46,273 nt of DNA, taken from assembly GCA_947478525.1 (NCBI GenBank), contig CANJVU010000018.1, positions 1 to 46,273 on the forward strand, in the 5' to 3' direction. The notes below the pieces were generated by a model. It had not been told where the DNA came from and did no database searches. It was given only the letters and a program-made list of their open reading frames with translations. The stretch is from Thiotrichales bacterium (lineage in GTDB: Bacteria > Pseudomonadota > Gammaproteobacteria > Francisellales > CACEW01). The position numbers were made by a program, and so were the translations under genes. Shown one piece after another: positions 16,835 through 26,611 of the stretch (the stretch's first letter is position 1; each line of letters opens with the position of its first letter).

Positions 16835-17983
16835 TCACCCCCTTATTTTTAGCCATAATCGATAGCATAATCGAAAAGGCTCTAGCCCTATATGTATCCA
16901 GAACCACCGTTTTGACCAGCCATTACGCAACCAGACTTGCGCATAAAAAACTGTTAACGATCCAAACAGCGAACGGCCATCAAATCCAAAGGGTGATATA
17001 TTAGCAATATAAACATATTGATGACCGCCCCATTTTGTCCACCAACACTCATTCATTCCATTACTTGCTTGTTTAAGTAACCATGGTAATTTGGGATCCA
17101 TCTGCTCTTGCATGGAATATGGTTGATTCAAAAAAAATCGCACCAATGCAGACCCAATAAGCCAAGGTCGCCGACATTGATAATTCGTTGCTTGAGATAG
17201 GAGTCTTGACTCTCGTGAAGGTGGATATTGCATAAACCGCACCAGATCCATCGTCCATTGCCCACGCAGCCAAGCGTGCCTAGAGCCGTGGTAACTCAAA
17301 TACACCATATGATCAACATCTGAAAGTGTTTGAAATATATATCCATCCACAACAATAGATTGTCGATTTAACCACGCTATTTTTTGATCCAACAAAAACC
17401 ACTTCATTTTGAACTGCAACTGCCAATGCAATTCAATGTTCACCTTCGTTACGGGATGGATATATTCAAGATCTTTTAAGTGCTTAAGTATGAACGGCAA
17501 ATCTTGCTGTTTTATATCCACCTTTGCTTGATACAGTTTATATCCTAATAACAACAATAACTCATGTGCTTGCCACACTTGCGCCTGTGGAATCAGAATA
17601 TCAACATCTTTTGACTGCCGCACGGCAATATCACCATACAACTGCTGCGACAACACCACGCCCTTAATGGTGAGCATATCAATCTGATGTTGATCAAATA
17701 TTTTTTGAATCTCGATCAGCGCTGCCAATTGGGTTAACGCGCGACGTTGATAAAAATCCTGCCGCTGCTTGAGTACTTGCCAAAAGGGCTTGTGCAGATC
17801 TACCCACGCGCGTTTTAAGGATTCGCGATAAAACCAAGGCACCAGACGATGATGCTCGAGAAACGGCAAAAATCCATCAACCTCAGCAGGATCTTGTGGC
17901 AAAGGCTGCTGACGGATGGCCGCGAACAATATTTGCCACGTGGGTTTAGTGAACCATGCTTCTTGTTTATTATGACTGTTCAA
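16835..17983 (-). CDS. Nucleotidyltransferase-family protein of the lasso cluster
   Basis: A protein of about 382 residues of the NTP_transf_5 (PF14907) type, often found with HPr-kinase-like and ABC genes in paeninodin-type lasso clusters. The active-site region KGVVLSQQLYGD…KDVDIL contains the Asp pair expected for metal binding. Its reaction in lasso maturation is not established. I chose a TTG start at 17983, with GGAG 6 nt upstream, giving a 14-bp overlap with the preceding ATPase gene. The frame is open to an ATG at 18055, but that would overlap the ATPase by 86 bp and has no ribosome site. The original 5' end may have been altered when the ATPase gene arrived. Confidence 0.75.
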   Translation of the reverse strand: MNSHNKQEAWFTKPTWQILFAAIRQQPLPQDPAEVDGFLPFLEHHRLVPWFYRESLKRAWVDLHKPFWQVLKQRQDFYQRRALTQLAALIEIQKIFDQHQIDMLTIKGVVLSQQLYGDIAVRQSKDVDILIPQAQVWQAHELLLLLGYKLYQAKVDIKQQDLPFILKHLKDLEYIHPVTKVNIELHWQLQFKMKWFLLDQKIAWLNRQSIVVDGYIFQTLSDVDHMVYLSYHGSRHAWLRGQWTMDLVRFMQYPPSRESRLLSQATNYQCRRPWLIGSALVRFFLNQPYSMQEQMDPKLPWLLKQASNGMNECWWTKWGGHQYVYIANISPFGFDGRSLFGSLTVFYAQVWLRNGWSKRWFWIHIGLEPFRLCYRLWLKIRG

Positions 17984-19409
17984 GTAACGCTCCAAAATCA
18001 ATGATTTTTGCAAAAAACTCTGTACCAACCAGCTCATCTTCAACACCATTGACATGAATTAACACCGGGCGATAAGAAAAGTTTCTGGGCAAGGATAACG
18101 CTTTTATTTTTTGCTTTACCTCATCAACCACCTGAGCTTTAACAGGCAGCCTGGAAAATTTAATTTCACAGACATAAACACAATTAAATCGAGTGTGAAT
18201 CATATAGTCAATCTGGCACCCTGCCTGCTTCATGGAATTACGTTGAAAATAGGGGTTATCATAAACGATTTCACTGGGCTCAATGCGTAGCAATTGACAA
18301 AGCGCAGCACGATTTCTCAACACCAGGTTCTCAAATTGCAATGCCATGATAGCATCCCAGCCTGGTAGTGTTGTTAACGAACGATCGGCATACGCATTAC
18401 GCTCAATGTTGGCTTTATTCGGGGCAATATATTTTAAGTAGAACCGTACATAATTATCACTCACCCGAAAATGACTCAACTTAGATAATTCACCCGTTTT
18501 CAGTGACCAGGTAAAATCACGCGCCACAAAACCTGCCATCACCAGGTCATTCAGATACTCAGCAATCACCCCCGATTTTGGCACGCCCAGCAGGGCAAAA
18601 ATTTCTGGCAAACTGACCTGCGGATGTTTAATCAGACACGTCAGAATTTTCTGATAGGCGCCTTTACGTCGACCAAACAAATCATGAAAAATCTGTTCAA
18701 ATTCGCGAAATAAAAATCCTTCTTTTAAAAAACATAATTGCTTGATCGCTTGTTCTGCAGAATGCTTGGAGTTCATTAATTCCAGATAACGCGGAACGCC
18801 ACCCATTACCGCCAACACTTTACATTTCTCATAAGCAGAGACTTGATGCTTTTGTGCACCCCAAAATTGATTACATTCCGCCAACGATAATTCTTCTAGC
18901 GTTAAGGTCAAGTCAATACGCCCCACAAACCCGGTGCTGCTTAAAATATTTTTCTCCACCCAGGAAGACACCGAACCACACAGTACCAGAATCAATTTTG
19001 GATTTTTCTTAAAATGCAAATCCCAGGCGTTTTTTAACTTGCCCAAAAACCCAGGATCTTTTGATCCCATCCAAGAAATTTCATCAAGCAGAATAATCAC
19101 ACGATTTTTTTGCGTTTGCTGTGCCAAATGCCAAAACAAATCACTCCAGTCTGTAGCAGAAACCACCGGCATAGCAAACACACGCGCCATTTGTTGCGCA
19201 AACTCGTCTCGCTGGTGTTGCGCCGTTATGCCTTTGCAAGGCGGCACACCAGAAATAACACCATAGTTATGATCTTTGGCAAATTCTTCAATTAATCGAC
19301 TTTTACCGATACGACGGCGCCCCTTTACTACAACAAAAGAAGCCGTTTTACGCTGCAATAACTCATTTAAAATCGCCAGCTCATTTTTGCGCCCAACAAA
19401 TGAAGACAT
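17970..19409 (-). CDS. ATPase_2 / DUF234 protein with PD-(D/E)XK-like C-terminus
   Basis: A 479-residue protein. An N-terminal ATPase_2 (PF01637) domain has Walker A GRRRIGKS at 30-37 and Walker B ILLDE at 106-110. A winged-helix region follows near 255-305, then a DUF234 (PF03008) domain with Asp401 (CQID) and E415-x-K417 (CEIKF). The start at 19409 has GGAGG upstream. Two copies of a palindrome precede it at 19461-19558. Its 3' end overlaps the lasso nucleotidyltransferase gene, suggesting insertion at that gene's start. Function unknown. Confidence 0.85.
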   Translation of the reverse strand: MSSFVGRKNELAILNELLQRKTASFVVVKGRRRIGKSRLIEEFAKDHNYGVISGVPPCKGITAQHQRDEFAQQMARVFAMPVVSATDWSDLFWHLAQQTQKNRVIILLDEISWMGSKDPGFLGKLKNAWDLHFKKNPKLILVLCGSVSSWVEKNILSSTGFVGRIDLTLTLEELSLAECNQFWGAQKHQVSAYEKCKVLAVMGGVPRYLELMNSKHSAEQAIKQLCFLKEGFLFREFEQIFHDLFGRRKGAYQKILTCLIKHPQVSLPEIFALLGVPKSGVIAEYLNDLVMAGFVARDFTWSLKTGELSKLSHFRVSDNYVRFYLKYIAPNKANIERNAYADRSLTTLPGWDAIMALQFENLVLRNRAALCQLLRIEPSEIVYDNPYFQRNSMKQAGCQIDYMIHTRFNCVYVCEIKFSRLPVKAQVVDEVKQKIKALSLPRNFSYRPVLIHVNGVEDELVGTEFFAKIIDFGALLEQS

Positions 19410-19460
19410 ATCGCCTCCGCTTAAGATCAATGGATATTTTCAAACACTAGAATAAAACAA

Positions 19461-19558
19461 AATCTTGCACCAAACAACTAAAAACACGATTTGGTGCAAG
19501 ATTTAATGACTAAAAAATCTTGCACCAAACAACTAAAAACACGATTTGGTGCAAGATT
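19461..19558. repeat. Two tandem palindromes upstream of the ATPase_2/DUF234 gene
   Basis: The palindrome AATCTTGCACCAAA - 15 bp - TTTGGTGCAAGATT occurs at 19461-19503 and, identical including the loop, at 19516-19558 (55-bp period). It fills the gap between lolA and the ATPase gene. Identical loops mean recent duplication of the whole palindrome. It may act as a double operator and could also form a weak terminator for lolA. Confidence 0.9.
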
Positions 19559-19569
19559 ATTTGAATCAA

Positions 19570-20184
19570 TCACCCTCTTAAAACATCCGCAGAAGCAGGC
19601 GGGACGAATTGAAACAGCTTGGAATCAATCGGCTGGTTCATCTGCACTTTGGAAAACACAATGGTAGTGACCTGCCCCATGGTATTGGTTAAATCCAGTT
19701 CTGATAATACGCCGTGAGAAAACGTTAAGGTCATTGAATTGATTAAACTGTCGCTACTGTTGGGCACCAGTTGAAACTGCTCATCCCCCAACACCGTGAT
19801 GGTGTACAAGCGCGATAAATCAGAAACTTGCCCACTCAGCAACATCAATGGACTATACAGCGCTGCCTGATTATTAATAGGTTGCACCGTCACCTGATCA
19901 AGATCCGCTTCATATTGCCACAGCTGTTTACCATCCGAGACGTACAGTTGCTCACTGGGCGTGGTGGTGGTCCAACGAAACCGGTTCGGTCGTTGAATCG
20001 CCACTTCACCGGAAGATTGCTGGCTATTGCCTTGAATCACCATGGTCTCCACAAAATGTGCTTGCAGGCTTCGGAATTTCGATAGCAAAGTTTGCAACAT
20101 TTGCGGTGCAGTGTCCGCAGCAAATGTACACGAACAAAAACCAATAAGCAGCATACTGATCGAATAACGTAGGGTTAGCTTCAT
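19570..20184 (-). CDS. lolA: Outer-membrane lipoprotein carrier protein LolA
   Basis: A 204-residue periplasmic chaperone that carries lipoproteins from the inner-membrane LolCDE complex to LolB. A signal peptide (MKLTLRYSISMLLIGFCS…TFAADT) ends near residue 23. The mature part has the family's LLSKFRSLQAHFVE start, RPNRFRW and LWQYEADLDQV segments. It follows ftsK by 11 bp, the usual ftsK-lolA order. The genes that commonly follow (rarA, serS) are replaced here by an ATPase gene and the lasso cluster. Confidence 0.92.
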   Translation of the reverse strand: MKLTLRYSISMLLIGFCSCTFAADTAPQMLQTLLSKFRSLQAHFVETMVIQGNSQQSSGEVAIQRPNRFRWTTTTPSEQLYVSDGKQLWQYEADLDQVTVQPINNQAALYSPLMLLSGQVSDLSRLYTITVLGDEQFQLVPNSSDSLINSMTLTFSHGVLSELDLTNTMGQVTTIVFSKVQMNQPIDSKLFQFVPPASADVLRG

Positions 20185-20195
20185 GGTTTTTCCTG

Positions 20196-22748
20196 TTATT
20201 TTGTCGGCACCAAAATCTCGCGCAATCCATTCGACTGAATGGCACTGACCATACCGGCTTTTTCCATTTCTTCCAACAGCCTTGCCGAACGGTTATACCC
20301 AATCTTCAAGCGACGCTGCACACCCGAAATTGAGGCACGCTGGGTTTCCAAAACAATTTGCACCGCCTCGTCATACAGCGGGTCTTTTTCGCCTGAACCA
20401 CCGGCTTCGCCATCATCACCGCCTTCACCCGGTTCAGCGGTGGAAAGAATTTCTTCCAGATAGTCAGGTTGACCCAACGCTTTCCAGGCTGACACCACTT
20501 TATGCACTTCTTCATCGCTGACAAATGCACCATGCACCCGCGTGGGCACACCAGTTCCGGGTGGCAGATACAACATGTCACCATAACCCAATAATTGCTC
20601 GGCGCCCTGTTGATCCAAAATGGTGCGTGAGTCAATACGCGAAGATACCTGAAACGCAATCCGGGTCGGTACGTTGGCTTTAATCAAGCCGGTGATGACA
20701 TCGACCGACGGTCGTTGTGTCGCCAGAATTAAGTGAATCCCTGCCGCACGGGCTTTTTGTGCCAGGCGACAAATCAATTCTTCGACTTTTTTACCCACGA
20801 CCATGATCATGTCAGCAAATTCATCGACCAACACCACAATGTACGGCATGGGTTCTAATTCGGGCGCAGTACCTTCCATGCCCGGATTTAACTTTTTCCA
20901 GGTTGGGTCAGTCAATGGGGTACCGGCGTCACGCGCTTGATGAATTTTTTGGTTCATCCCGGCAATGTTACGCACCCCTTCTGCCGCCATCACGCGATAA
21001 CGACGGTCCATTTCTTTCACACACCAACGCAAGGCATTGGCGGCTTGGGTCATGTCGGTTACCACCGGTGTCAATAAATGGGGAATGCCTTCATAAATCG
21101 ATAATTCCAACATTTTGGGGTCAATCATGATCATGCGAATTTCGTCTGGCGTAGCTTTAAATAAAAAGCTTAATAACATTGCATTCAAGCCGACGGATTT
21201 ACCCGAACCGGTGGTTCCTGCCACCAGCAAATGCGGCATTTTGGCCAGATCCGCCTGTTCGGGATGGCCGGCAATGTCTTTACCCAAGGCCATCATCAAT
21301 GGTGAATGGCTGTTGCGGAAAGCGTCAGTATCAAGTACTTCACGCAAGCGAACCATCTCACGGGTTTGGTTCGGGATTTCAATACCCACGACAGATTTAC
21401 CTGGAATGGTTTCGACCACGCGAACACTCATGGCGGACAAAGCCCGCGCTAAATCTTTGTTCAAACCCGCTAATTTACTGACTTTAACGCCAGGCGCCAA
21501 TTCCAATTCGTAGCGCGTCACAATCGGACCTGGGCAAACCCCCACCACTTTTGCGCTAATGCCAAAATCAGCCAGCTTGATTTCCACCATTTTAGCGGTA
21601 TCTTCCAATTGCTTTTGCGACATTTTGTTTTTCGGGGGCTCGGGTTTGTCGAGCAAGGTGATGCTCGGGATTTTACCCTCAAACGCCGGACGCTTTGGCT
21701 TGATCGGTTTAATATCATCAACATCGGGTGGACCAACATCTTTGGCAGGTTCAACGATGGAGAGTTTGGATTTGGCTTTACTCGCCGCTTTACTGATCAC
21801 TTCCGGCTCAAGCTCAGCTTCGGGCTCAGACTCAGACACAGCTTCAAACTCAACTTCCGGTTCTGTCATCAACTCATCCAGCGTAGGCTCGATCCATTCA
21901 TCTTCTTCTGACACAGGGGGTTCTGCTGCTGACATCGCCATAACCGGCTCGATTTTTTCCAACGGTTTTACCACTTCTACCGGCTTGGGCAACTCTGGTT
22001 CGATTTTTTCCTGTTTTTTTGCGGGTTCTGGCGATTCTTTTTGCTCAGCTGCTTCAATGGCCTTGGCTTTGGCTCGAGAGGCGGCAAAAGCAGCACTCAT
22101 GTTTTTCACCATACCCAACAACAAGGCGCCCAAGGCCAGCAATCCTTTTTTACCACGCCTGCCAAACCAGGCAAAGATCTTGATCCACGACACACCACAA
22201 AACCAGGTCAACCCAATCAACAGCCCCGCCCACAAAACTACTAAACCACCCAGTAAATGTAACCGCGGCAATATCCAATTGGCGACAACATCACCCACAA
22301 TACCCCCTGCGCCCTGCGGTAAGTAATGCGCAAACCGTTGCAATAAAATACTGGCAATGCCACTACCAGACAAAAACGTCATCACTGCGCCACTGTAACG
22401 CAGGGCAGACAAACACAGATGTCGCTTCTCAGGATCACGCTCACGGAACACCATCCACGATAACCAGCCCAATAAAAACGGTAACGTATAGCCAAAAAAA
22501 CCAAACCAGGAAAACACCACATCCGCTGACCAGGAACCAAATTCACCGGCGACATTTTGCACTTTGTCTGAGTTGCCACTGTAGGACCAACCCATATCGG
22601 CTTCATGATAGGAAAATAACGCAATGATCAAAAAGATCGCTGCCGCACCCAACAGTAACACCAAACCTTCCCGCAACCGCAACAGCAGTCCAGAGTTGTC
22701 TACAGGAGAATTTTCTGATTTATTTGATTTTGATTTTATTTTTGCCAC
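20196..22748 (-). CDS. ftsK: DNA translocase FtsK
   Basis: An 850-residue septal DNA pump that clears chromosome dimers during division. The N-terminus has about four membrane segments (residues 25-200). A Pro/Glu-rich linker (about 215-370) is followed by the motor domain with Walker A GTTGSGKS near 507 and ILATQRPS, then a C-terminal winged-helix gamma domain ([16 protein letters not shown]) that reads KOPS sequences. The frame starts at a GTG at 22748 without an evident ribosome site. The linker is shorter than in E. coli, as in many relatives. It is transcribed divergently from the response regulator gene. Confidence 0.95.
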   Translation of the reverse strand: MAKIKSKSNKSENSPVDNSGLLLRLREGLVLLLGAAAIFLIIALFSYHEADMGWSYSGNSDKVQNVAGEFGSWSADVVFSWFGFFGYTLPFLLGWLSWMVFRERDPEKRHLCLSALRYSGAVMTFLSGSGIASILLQRFAHYLPQGAGGIVGDVVANWILPRLHLLGGLVVLWAGLLIGLTWFCGVSWIKIFAWFGRRGKKGLLALGALLLGMVKNMSAAFAASRAKAKAIEAAEQKESPEPAKKQEKIEPELPKPVEVVKPLEKIEPVMAMSAAEPPVSEEDEWIEPTLDELMTEPEVEFEAVSESEPEAELEPEVISKAASKAKSKLSIVEPAKDVGPPDVDDIKPIKPKRPAFEGKIPSITLLDKPEPPKNKMSQKQLEDTAKMVEIKLADFGISAKVVGVCPGPIVTRYELELAPGVKVSKLAGLNKDLARALSAMSVRVVETIPGKSVVGIEIPNQTREMVRLREVLDTDAFRNSHSPLMMALGKDIAGHPEQADLAKMPHLLVAGTTGSGKSVGLNAMLLSFLFKATPDEIRMIMIDPKMLELSIYEGIPHLLTPVVTDMTQAANALRWCVKEMDRRYRVMAAEGVRNIAGMNQKIHQARDAGTPLTDPTWKKLNPGMEGTAPELEPMPYIVVLVDEFADMIMVVGKKVEELICRLAQKARAAGIHLILATQRPSVDVITGLIKANVPTRIAFQVSSRIDSRTILDQQGAEQLLGYGDMLYLPPGTGVPTRVHGAFVSDEEVHKVVSAWKALGQPDYLEEILSTAEPGEGGDDGEAGGSGEKDPLYDEAVQIVLETQRASISGVQRRLKIGYNRSARLLEEMEKAGMVSAIQSNGLREILVPTK

Positions 22749-22852
22749 GGCTGAAGTTCTATTGTTGTTTAATTGCAGTTATTGTAAGGGATTGAATTGA
22801 TTTTTACCACAATCTTTACTACTATCATAGAATACAAAAAAGGAATATTCAG

Positions 22853-23524
22853 ATGCGTATTTTATTGGTAGAAGACGATCAACTCCTGGGTGATGGTATC
22901 GAAACCGGCTTAAAACAAGAGGGTTACGCCGTGGATTGGCTGCAAGATGGCATTCAAGCAGAAACTGCTCTACTTAATGAAAGCTTTGATGCCGCCATTC
23001 TTGACTTGGGGTTGCCGCGCAAATCTGGCATTGAGGTATTACGCAGCATCCGCAACCAGGGCGTCAAAACACCGGTACTGATTTTAACCGCACGCGACTC
23101 GGTCGAAGATCGGGTCAGCGGGCTGGATGCAGGCTCCGATGATTACTTAACCAAACCCTTTGATTTTTCTGAAATTACCGCGCGTTTGCGGGCATTGATT
23201 CGCCGCTCTGCAGGCCGCGCAAATCCGGTCGTTGAAATTCAAGGGGTGGCGCTAGACCCCATCGGTCATCAGGTTTCCTTCGAGGGCAAGCCGGTCAAAC
23301 TATCGCGCCGTGAATTTGCTCTCTTGCACACCCTCATGGATAATGCCGGTAAAGTCATTTCGCGTCAAAAAATTGTGGAAGCACTGTATGGTTGGGATGA
23401 AGAAATCGACAGCAACGCGCTCGAAGTACACGTCCATCATCTGCGTAAAAAATTTGGCAACTCCTTTATTCAAACCATTCGCGGCATTGGTTATATCATC
23501 CACAAAGAAGATAATGCAGAATGA
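22853..23524 (+). CDS. OmpR-family response regulator (QseB/PmrA-like)
   Basis: A 223-residue regulator. The receiver domain has acidic residues E7/D8/D9, phospho-acceptor Asp51 (LDLGLP) and Lys101 (TKPF). The C-terminal winged-helix DNA-binding domain has SRREFALL and HVHHLRKKFG. AAGGA precedes the ATG. Its stop overlaps the start of the sensor kinase by 4 bp, and L-serine dehydratase follows the kinase with another 4-bp overlap. The signal is unknown. Confidence 0.92.
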   Translation: MRILLVEDDQLLGDGIETGLKQEGYAVDWLQDGIQAETALLNESFDAAILDLGLPRKSGIEVLRSIRNQGVKTPVLILTARDSVEDRVSGLDAGSDDYLTKPFDFSEITARLRALIRRSAGRANPVVEIQGVALDPIGHQVSFEGKPVKLSRREFALLHTLMDNAGKVISRQKIVEALYGWDEEIDSNALEVHVHHLRKKFGNSFIQTIRGIGYIIHKEDNAE

Positions 23525-25032
23525 AAAAATGGTTGGCGTTTTTACGTAATCGCGCAACCAGACCTGCTTACTGGATCTTGCAATTTCAGCGGTTAAAGCA
23601 CTACTGCTCTTCATCAGTAGAGCGCTTTTTGGTCACAGGCTTCTTGAGCATGCTGACGATTATTACCGTGATCATTGCTGTAATCAATTATCAACAACTG
23701 AGCCAACAAACCGCTGCTTTATTTCAAGTACAGCTGGTGGATACCGCACACCTATTAGACGCCCTCACCAGCAGCCAATTACAGCAGCAAAATACTCAGC
23801 AATTACGTAATTTATTGCTACAACCAGACGATGCAACGCTTGAACAGCTCACGTCAAAACAGCTACCCCACCACATTGATTTTTATATCAGCGCCAACAA
23901 CGCACTGGCCTATCAAATCTGGAATACCGACACCAATACCTTGATGGTTCAATCGAATAACGCCCCTAAAATCTCATTGGACAAAGGAAAAGATGGCTTT
24001 AACCAACCGATAGATGCACAGGGAATTCCCTGGCACACCTACACCCTGACGGATCGCCAAGCGCATACACGCATCATTATTGCCATTAATGATAAATATA
24101 AAAGCCAAGTCAATATGAATGGCTTTATTCATGGATTTAGCGTCATTCTGTTGCTATATGTGATTGTTGCCATGGTCACCATTCTGATTATCCGCTTCAG
24201 TCTGACACACTTAAAAAAAGTCGCAGAAGACGTGCAAAAACGCAACCCCAACAGCTTATCCAGCATTGCCACCAAAAGTGCGCCACAAGAAGCATTACCG
24301 CTGATTCTGGCCATCAATCAATTGTTTCATCGCATTCAAACTGCCATGCAGCGTGAGAAAAACTTTACCGCGGATGCCGCGCATGAATTAAGGACCCCTT
24401 TGGCTGCCCTGAAAATGCAAGTAGAAGTGGCCACCCGCGCCCAAGATGAGCAGCAGCGATCAAAGACGCTACGCAATCTTTTGTCTGGCGCCAATCGCTG
24501 CTCCCACATCGTCGATCAACTGTTAACCTTGAGCCGCCTAGAGCCAGAATCTGAACTCAAAGACCCACAACCAGTTGACCTGAAAGAGGTTACACAAGAA
24601 CTGCTGGCAGACTTGGCGTTATTGGCGGTCAAAAAACATATCTCAATTGAATTGAATGCCCCCAATGCACCGCTGATGGTTTCTGGCAACGCCATTGCCA
24701 TTGGCATCTTATTACGCAATCTGGTCGATAATGCGATTCGCTACAGCCCCGCCAACAGCATTGTACAAGTCATCTTGACTTCTCTGGGCAACACCCAGGA
24801 GTTACGCGTCACCGACAATGGTCCTGGCGTCTCTGAAACGGATATGCCACGGTTATTTAACCGCTTTTTCCGCGGCGAAGGCAATAAAGAAACCGGTAGC
24901 GGCTTAGGGTTGGCCATCGTGGAACAAATTGCACTATTGCACCATGCCACGATCAGCGTACAAAAACCCAAAGACAATAGTGGCTTGGAAGTCACCGTTA
25001 CCTTCCCCACCCTTAACAAGAGTATAGAATGA
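23521..25032 (+). CDS. Sensor histidine kinase (QseC-like)
   Basis: A 503-residue inner-membrane kinase that should phosphorylate the preceding regulator. Membrane segments lie near residues 38-58 and 200-222, enclosing a periplasmic sensor of about 140 residues. The H-box HELRTP has its His near 288, followed by the N-box [11 protein letters not shown] and the G-box GSGLGLAIV. The C-terminus overlaps the sdaA start by 4 bp. Confidence 0.92.
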   Translation: MKKWLAFLRNRATRPAYWILQFQRLKHYCSSSVERFLVTGFLSMLTIITVIIAVINYQQLSQQTAALFQVQLVDTAHLLDALTSSQLQQQNTQQLRNLLLQPDDATLEQLTSKQLPHHIDFYISANNALAYQIWNTDTNTLMVQSNNAPKISLDKGKDGFNQPIDAQGIPWHTYTLTDRQAHTRIIIAINDKYKSQVNMNGFIHGFSVILLLYVIVAMVTILIIRFSLTHLKKVAEDVQKRNPNSLSSIATKSAPQEALPLILAINQLFHRIQTAMQREKNFTADAAHELRTPLAALKMQVEVATRAQDEQQRSKTLRNLLSGANRCSHIVDQLLTLSRLEPESELKDPQPVDLKEVTQELLADLALLAVKKHISIELNAPNAPLMVSGNAIAIGILLRNLVDNAIRYSPANSIVQVILTSLGNTQELRVTDNGPGVSETDMPRLFNRFFRGEGNKETGSGLGLAIVEQIALLHHATISVQKPKDNSGLEVTVTFPTLNKSIE

Positions 25033-26390
25033 ACATCAGTATTTTCGAATTATTCTCCATCGGTGTTGGCCCTTCCAGTTCACATACCGTTGGCCCCATG
25101 CGCGCGGCACGACGCTTTATTATGGAAGCCAAAGCGCAACAATTACTGCCCAAAGCCACGCAAGTCTATATTGATTTGTATGGTTCACTGGCACTCACCG
25201 GCAAAGGTCACGGCACCGATAAAGCAGTACTGATGGGCTTAATGGGACATGCGCCGGAAAACGTTGATCCAGAAACCATTCCCAGCATTCTTAACGAGAT
25301 TCGACAACAGCATCAACTGCGGTTAATGGATCAATACCCAGTGACTTTTGACGAACCCACGCAACTGTTGTTTCACTATAAAGAAACCCTCCCCTATCAC
25401 GCCAATGGCATGCGTTTTACCTTGTATGACGTCAATAACACCGTACTGAAATCGGAAGAATATTACTCCGTCGGCGGCGGCTTTATTGTGACCGCGACCG
25501 AATGCAAGCAAGATCAAAAACCCCAACCAAAAAAGTCAGTGCCCTACTCGTTTCATTCAGCACTGGAATTGCTGCACCACTGCAAAACCCACCACAAATC
25601 AATCGCCGAGATTATGCTGGAAAACGAAAAAACCTGGCGTACCGACGCAGAAATTCGCGAACGCGTGCTGACCATTTGGCAAGTGATGCAAGACTGTATT
25701 GACCGCGGTTGCAAGCACGAAGGGGAACTGCCGGGCGGCTTGAAAGTTAAACGCCGCGCGCCGAAAATTTATCAACTGCTACAACAAGCAACCGTGATGG
25801 ATTCCATGAACTGGATCAACCTGTTTGCCCTGGCGGTCAACGAAGAAAATGCGGCTGGCGGTCGCGTAGTAACTGCCCCAACAAACGGTGCCGCGGGAAT
25901 TATCCCTGCATCATTCGCCTACCATTTAAAATTCCATCCTGGTGCGAAAGTGGAAGACATACTCACTTATTTTCTGACCGCAGGCGCCATCGGTTTGCTC
26001 TACAAAGAAAACGCCTCAATTTCCGCCGCCGAAGTCGGCTGCCAGGGCGAAGTCGGCGTCGCCTGTTCCATGGCCGCTGGCGCGCTGTGTGCGTTATGGG
26101 GTGGTAACGTTGAGCAAGTGGAAAACGCCGCAGAAATCGGCATGGAACACCACCTGGGACTCACCTGCGACCCGATCGCCGGCTTGGTACAAATCCCCTG
26201 CATCGAACGCAACACCATGGGCACCTTGCAAGCCATCAACAGCGCCAAATTGGCACTATTAGGTGATGGTACACATTTGGTTTCGTTAGACGCTGTGATC
26301 AATACCATGCGTGAGACCGGCAAAGACATGCAAACCAAATACAAGGAAACCGCGCAAGGCGGTTTAGCAGTGCATCAGCCGGCGTGTTAG
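25029..26390 (+). CDS. sdaA: L-serine ammonia-lyase (dehydratase), iron-sulfur type
   Basis: A 453-residue single-chain enzyme converting L-serine to pyruvate and ammonia, the same length as E. coli SdaA. Family hallmarks are [16 protein letters not shown] at the N-terminus, [12 protein letters not shown] with iron-sulfur ligand cysteines, and a C-terminal tail ending in Cys (VHQPAC). Translational coupling (ATGA overlap) to a sensor kinase gene is unusual and suggests that serine breakdown is controlled with that two-component system. A diverged copy of its last 12 codons lies at 26570-26605. Confidence 0.93.
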   Translation: MNISIFELFSIGVGPSSSHTVGPMRAARRFIMEAKAQQLLPKATQVYIDLYGSLALTGKGHGTDKAVLMGLMGHAPENVDPETIPSILNEIRQQHQLRLMDQYPVTFDEPTQLLFHYKETLPYHANGMRFTLYDVNNTVLKSEEYYSVGGGFIVTATECKQDQKPQPKKSVPYSFHSALELLHHCKTHHKSIAEIMLENEKTWRTDAEIRERVLTIWQVMQDCIDRGCKHEGELPGGLKVKRRAPKIYQLLQQATVMDSMNWINLFALAVNEENAAGGRVVTAPTNGAAGIIPASFAYHLKFHPGAKVEDILTYFLTAGAIGLLYKENASISAAEVGCQGEVGVACSMAAGALCALWGGNVEQVENAAEIGMEHHLGLTCDPIAGLVQIPCIERNTMGTLQAINSAKLALLGDGTHLVSLDAVINTMRETGKDMQTKYKETAQGGLAVHQPAC

Positions 26391-26410
26391 ACACTAACTT
26401 TACCTCCAAA

Positions 26411-26444
26411 TTTCACCAAAAGGTGTTTCACCATATAGTGAAAG
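26411..26444. repeat. Palindromic cluster with no gene attached
   Basis: TTTCACC occurs at 26411-26417 and again at 26427, forming TTTCACCATATAGTGAAA (26427-26444). It resembles in layout the palindromes upstream of the ATPase genes, but no gene follows. It could be the terminator of sdaA or a scar of a lost unit. The rest of 26391-26509 holds nothing I can identify. Confidence 0.45.
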
Positions 26445-26492
26445 GGTCTATGTCGTTTTGAGTGGGTAATTTAGAGCTCCGGCGATTGGTAT

Positions 26493-26573
26493 CTTCACCT
26501 CTCCCCTTGTGGGTAAGGCTTCTGCGTCAAAATCAACTGGCCGCCTGAGAACCGGAAATCGAGCATTTTCAAG
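26493..26573 (-). pseudogene. Displaced 3' end of a retropepsin-like protease gene
   Basis: The minus strand encodes ALKMLDFRFSGGQLILTQK and a few more residues, matching the C-terminus of the intact protease at 30790-31494 (ALKMLDFRFSDGKLILTQK). At 26564-26571 it is fused to a displaced sdaA end at the 8-bp sequence CAAGGCGG. The intact gene has CAACGCAG at the same place, and sdaA itself has CAAGGCGG. Confidence 0.8.
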
Positions 26574-26605
26574 GCGGCTTGACAGTGCATCAACCGGCGT
26601 GTTGA
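26570..26605 (+). pseudogene. Displaced 3' end of the L-serine dehydratase gene
   Basis: This encodes QGGLTVHQPAC and a stop; intact sdaA ends [11 protein letters not shown]. Most DNA differences are synonymous, so it was once a functional end. It lies 6 bp before the end of the OTU protein gene and is fused to a displaced protease end on its left, consistent with a tandem duplication of the sdaA-protease tail-to-tail junction. Confidence 0.8.
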
Positions 26606-26611
26606 ATCTTT

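Noticed and set aside
19461..19558. CRISPR-like pair of repeats
   Set aside because: Only two units, each an internal palindrome with identical loop and only 12 bp between them, directly upstream of an ATPase gene; no spacers or cas genes.
21559..22326. 255-codon plus-strand frame inside ftsK
   Set aside because: Antisense shadow of the low-complexity FtsK linker; Ser/Gly-rich composition follows from the other strand.
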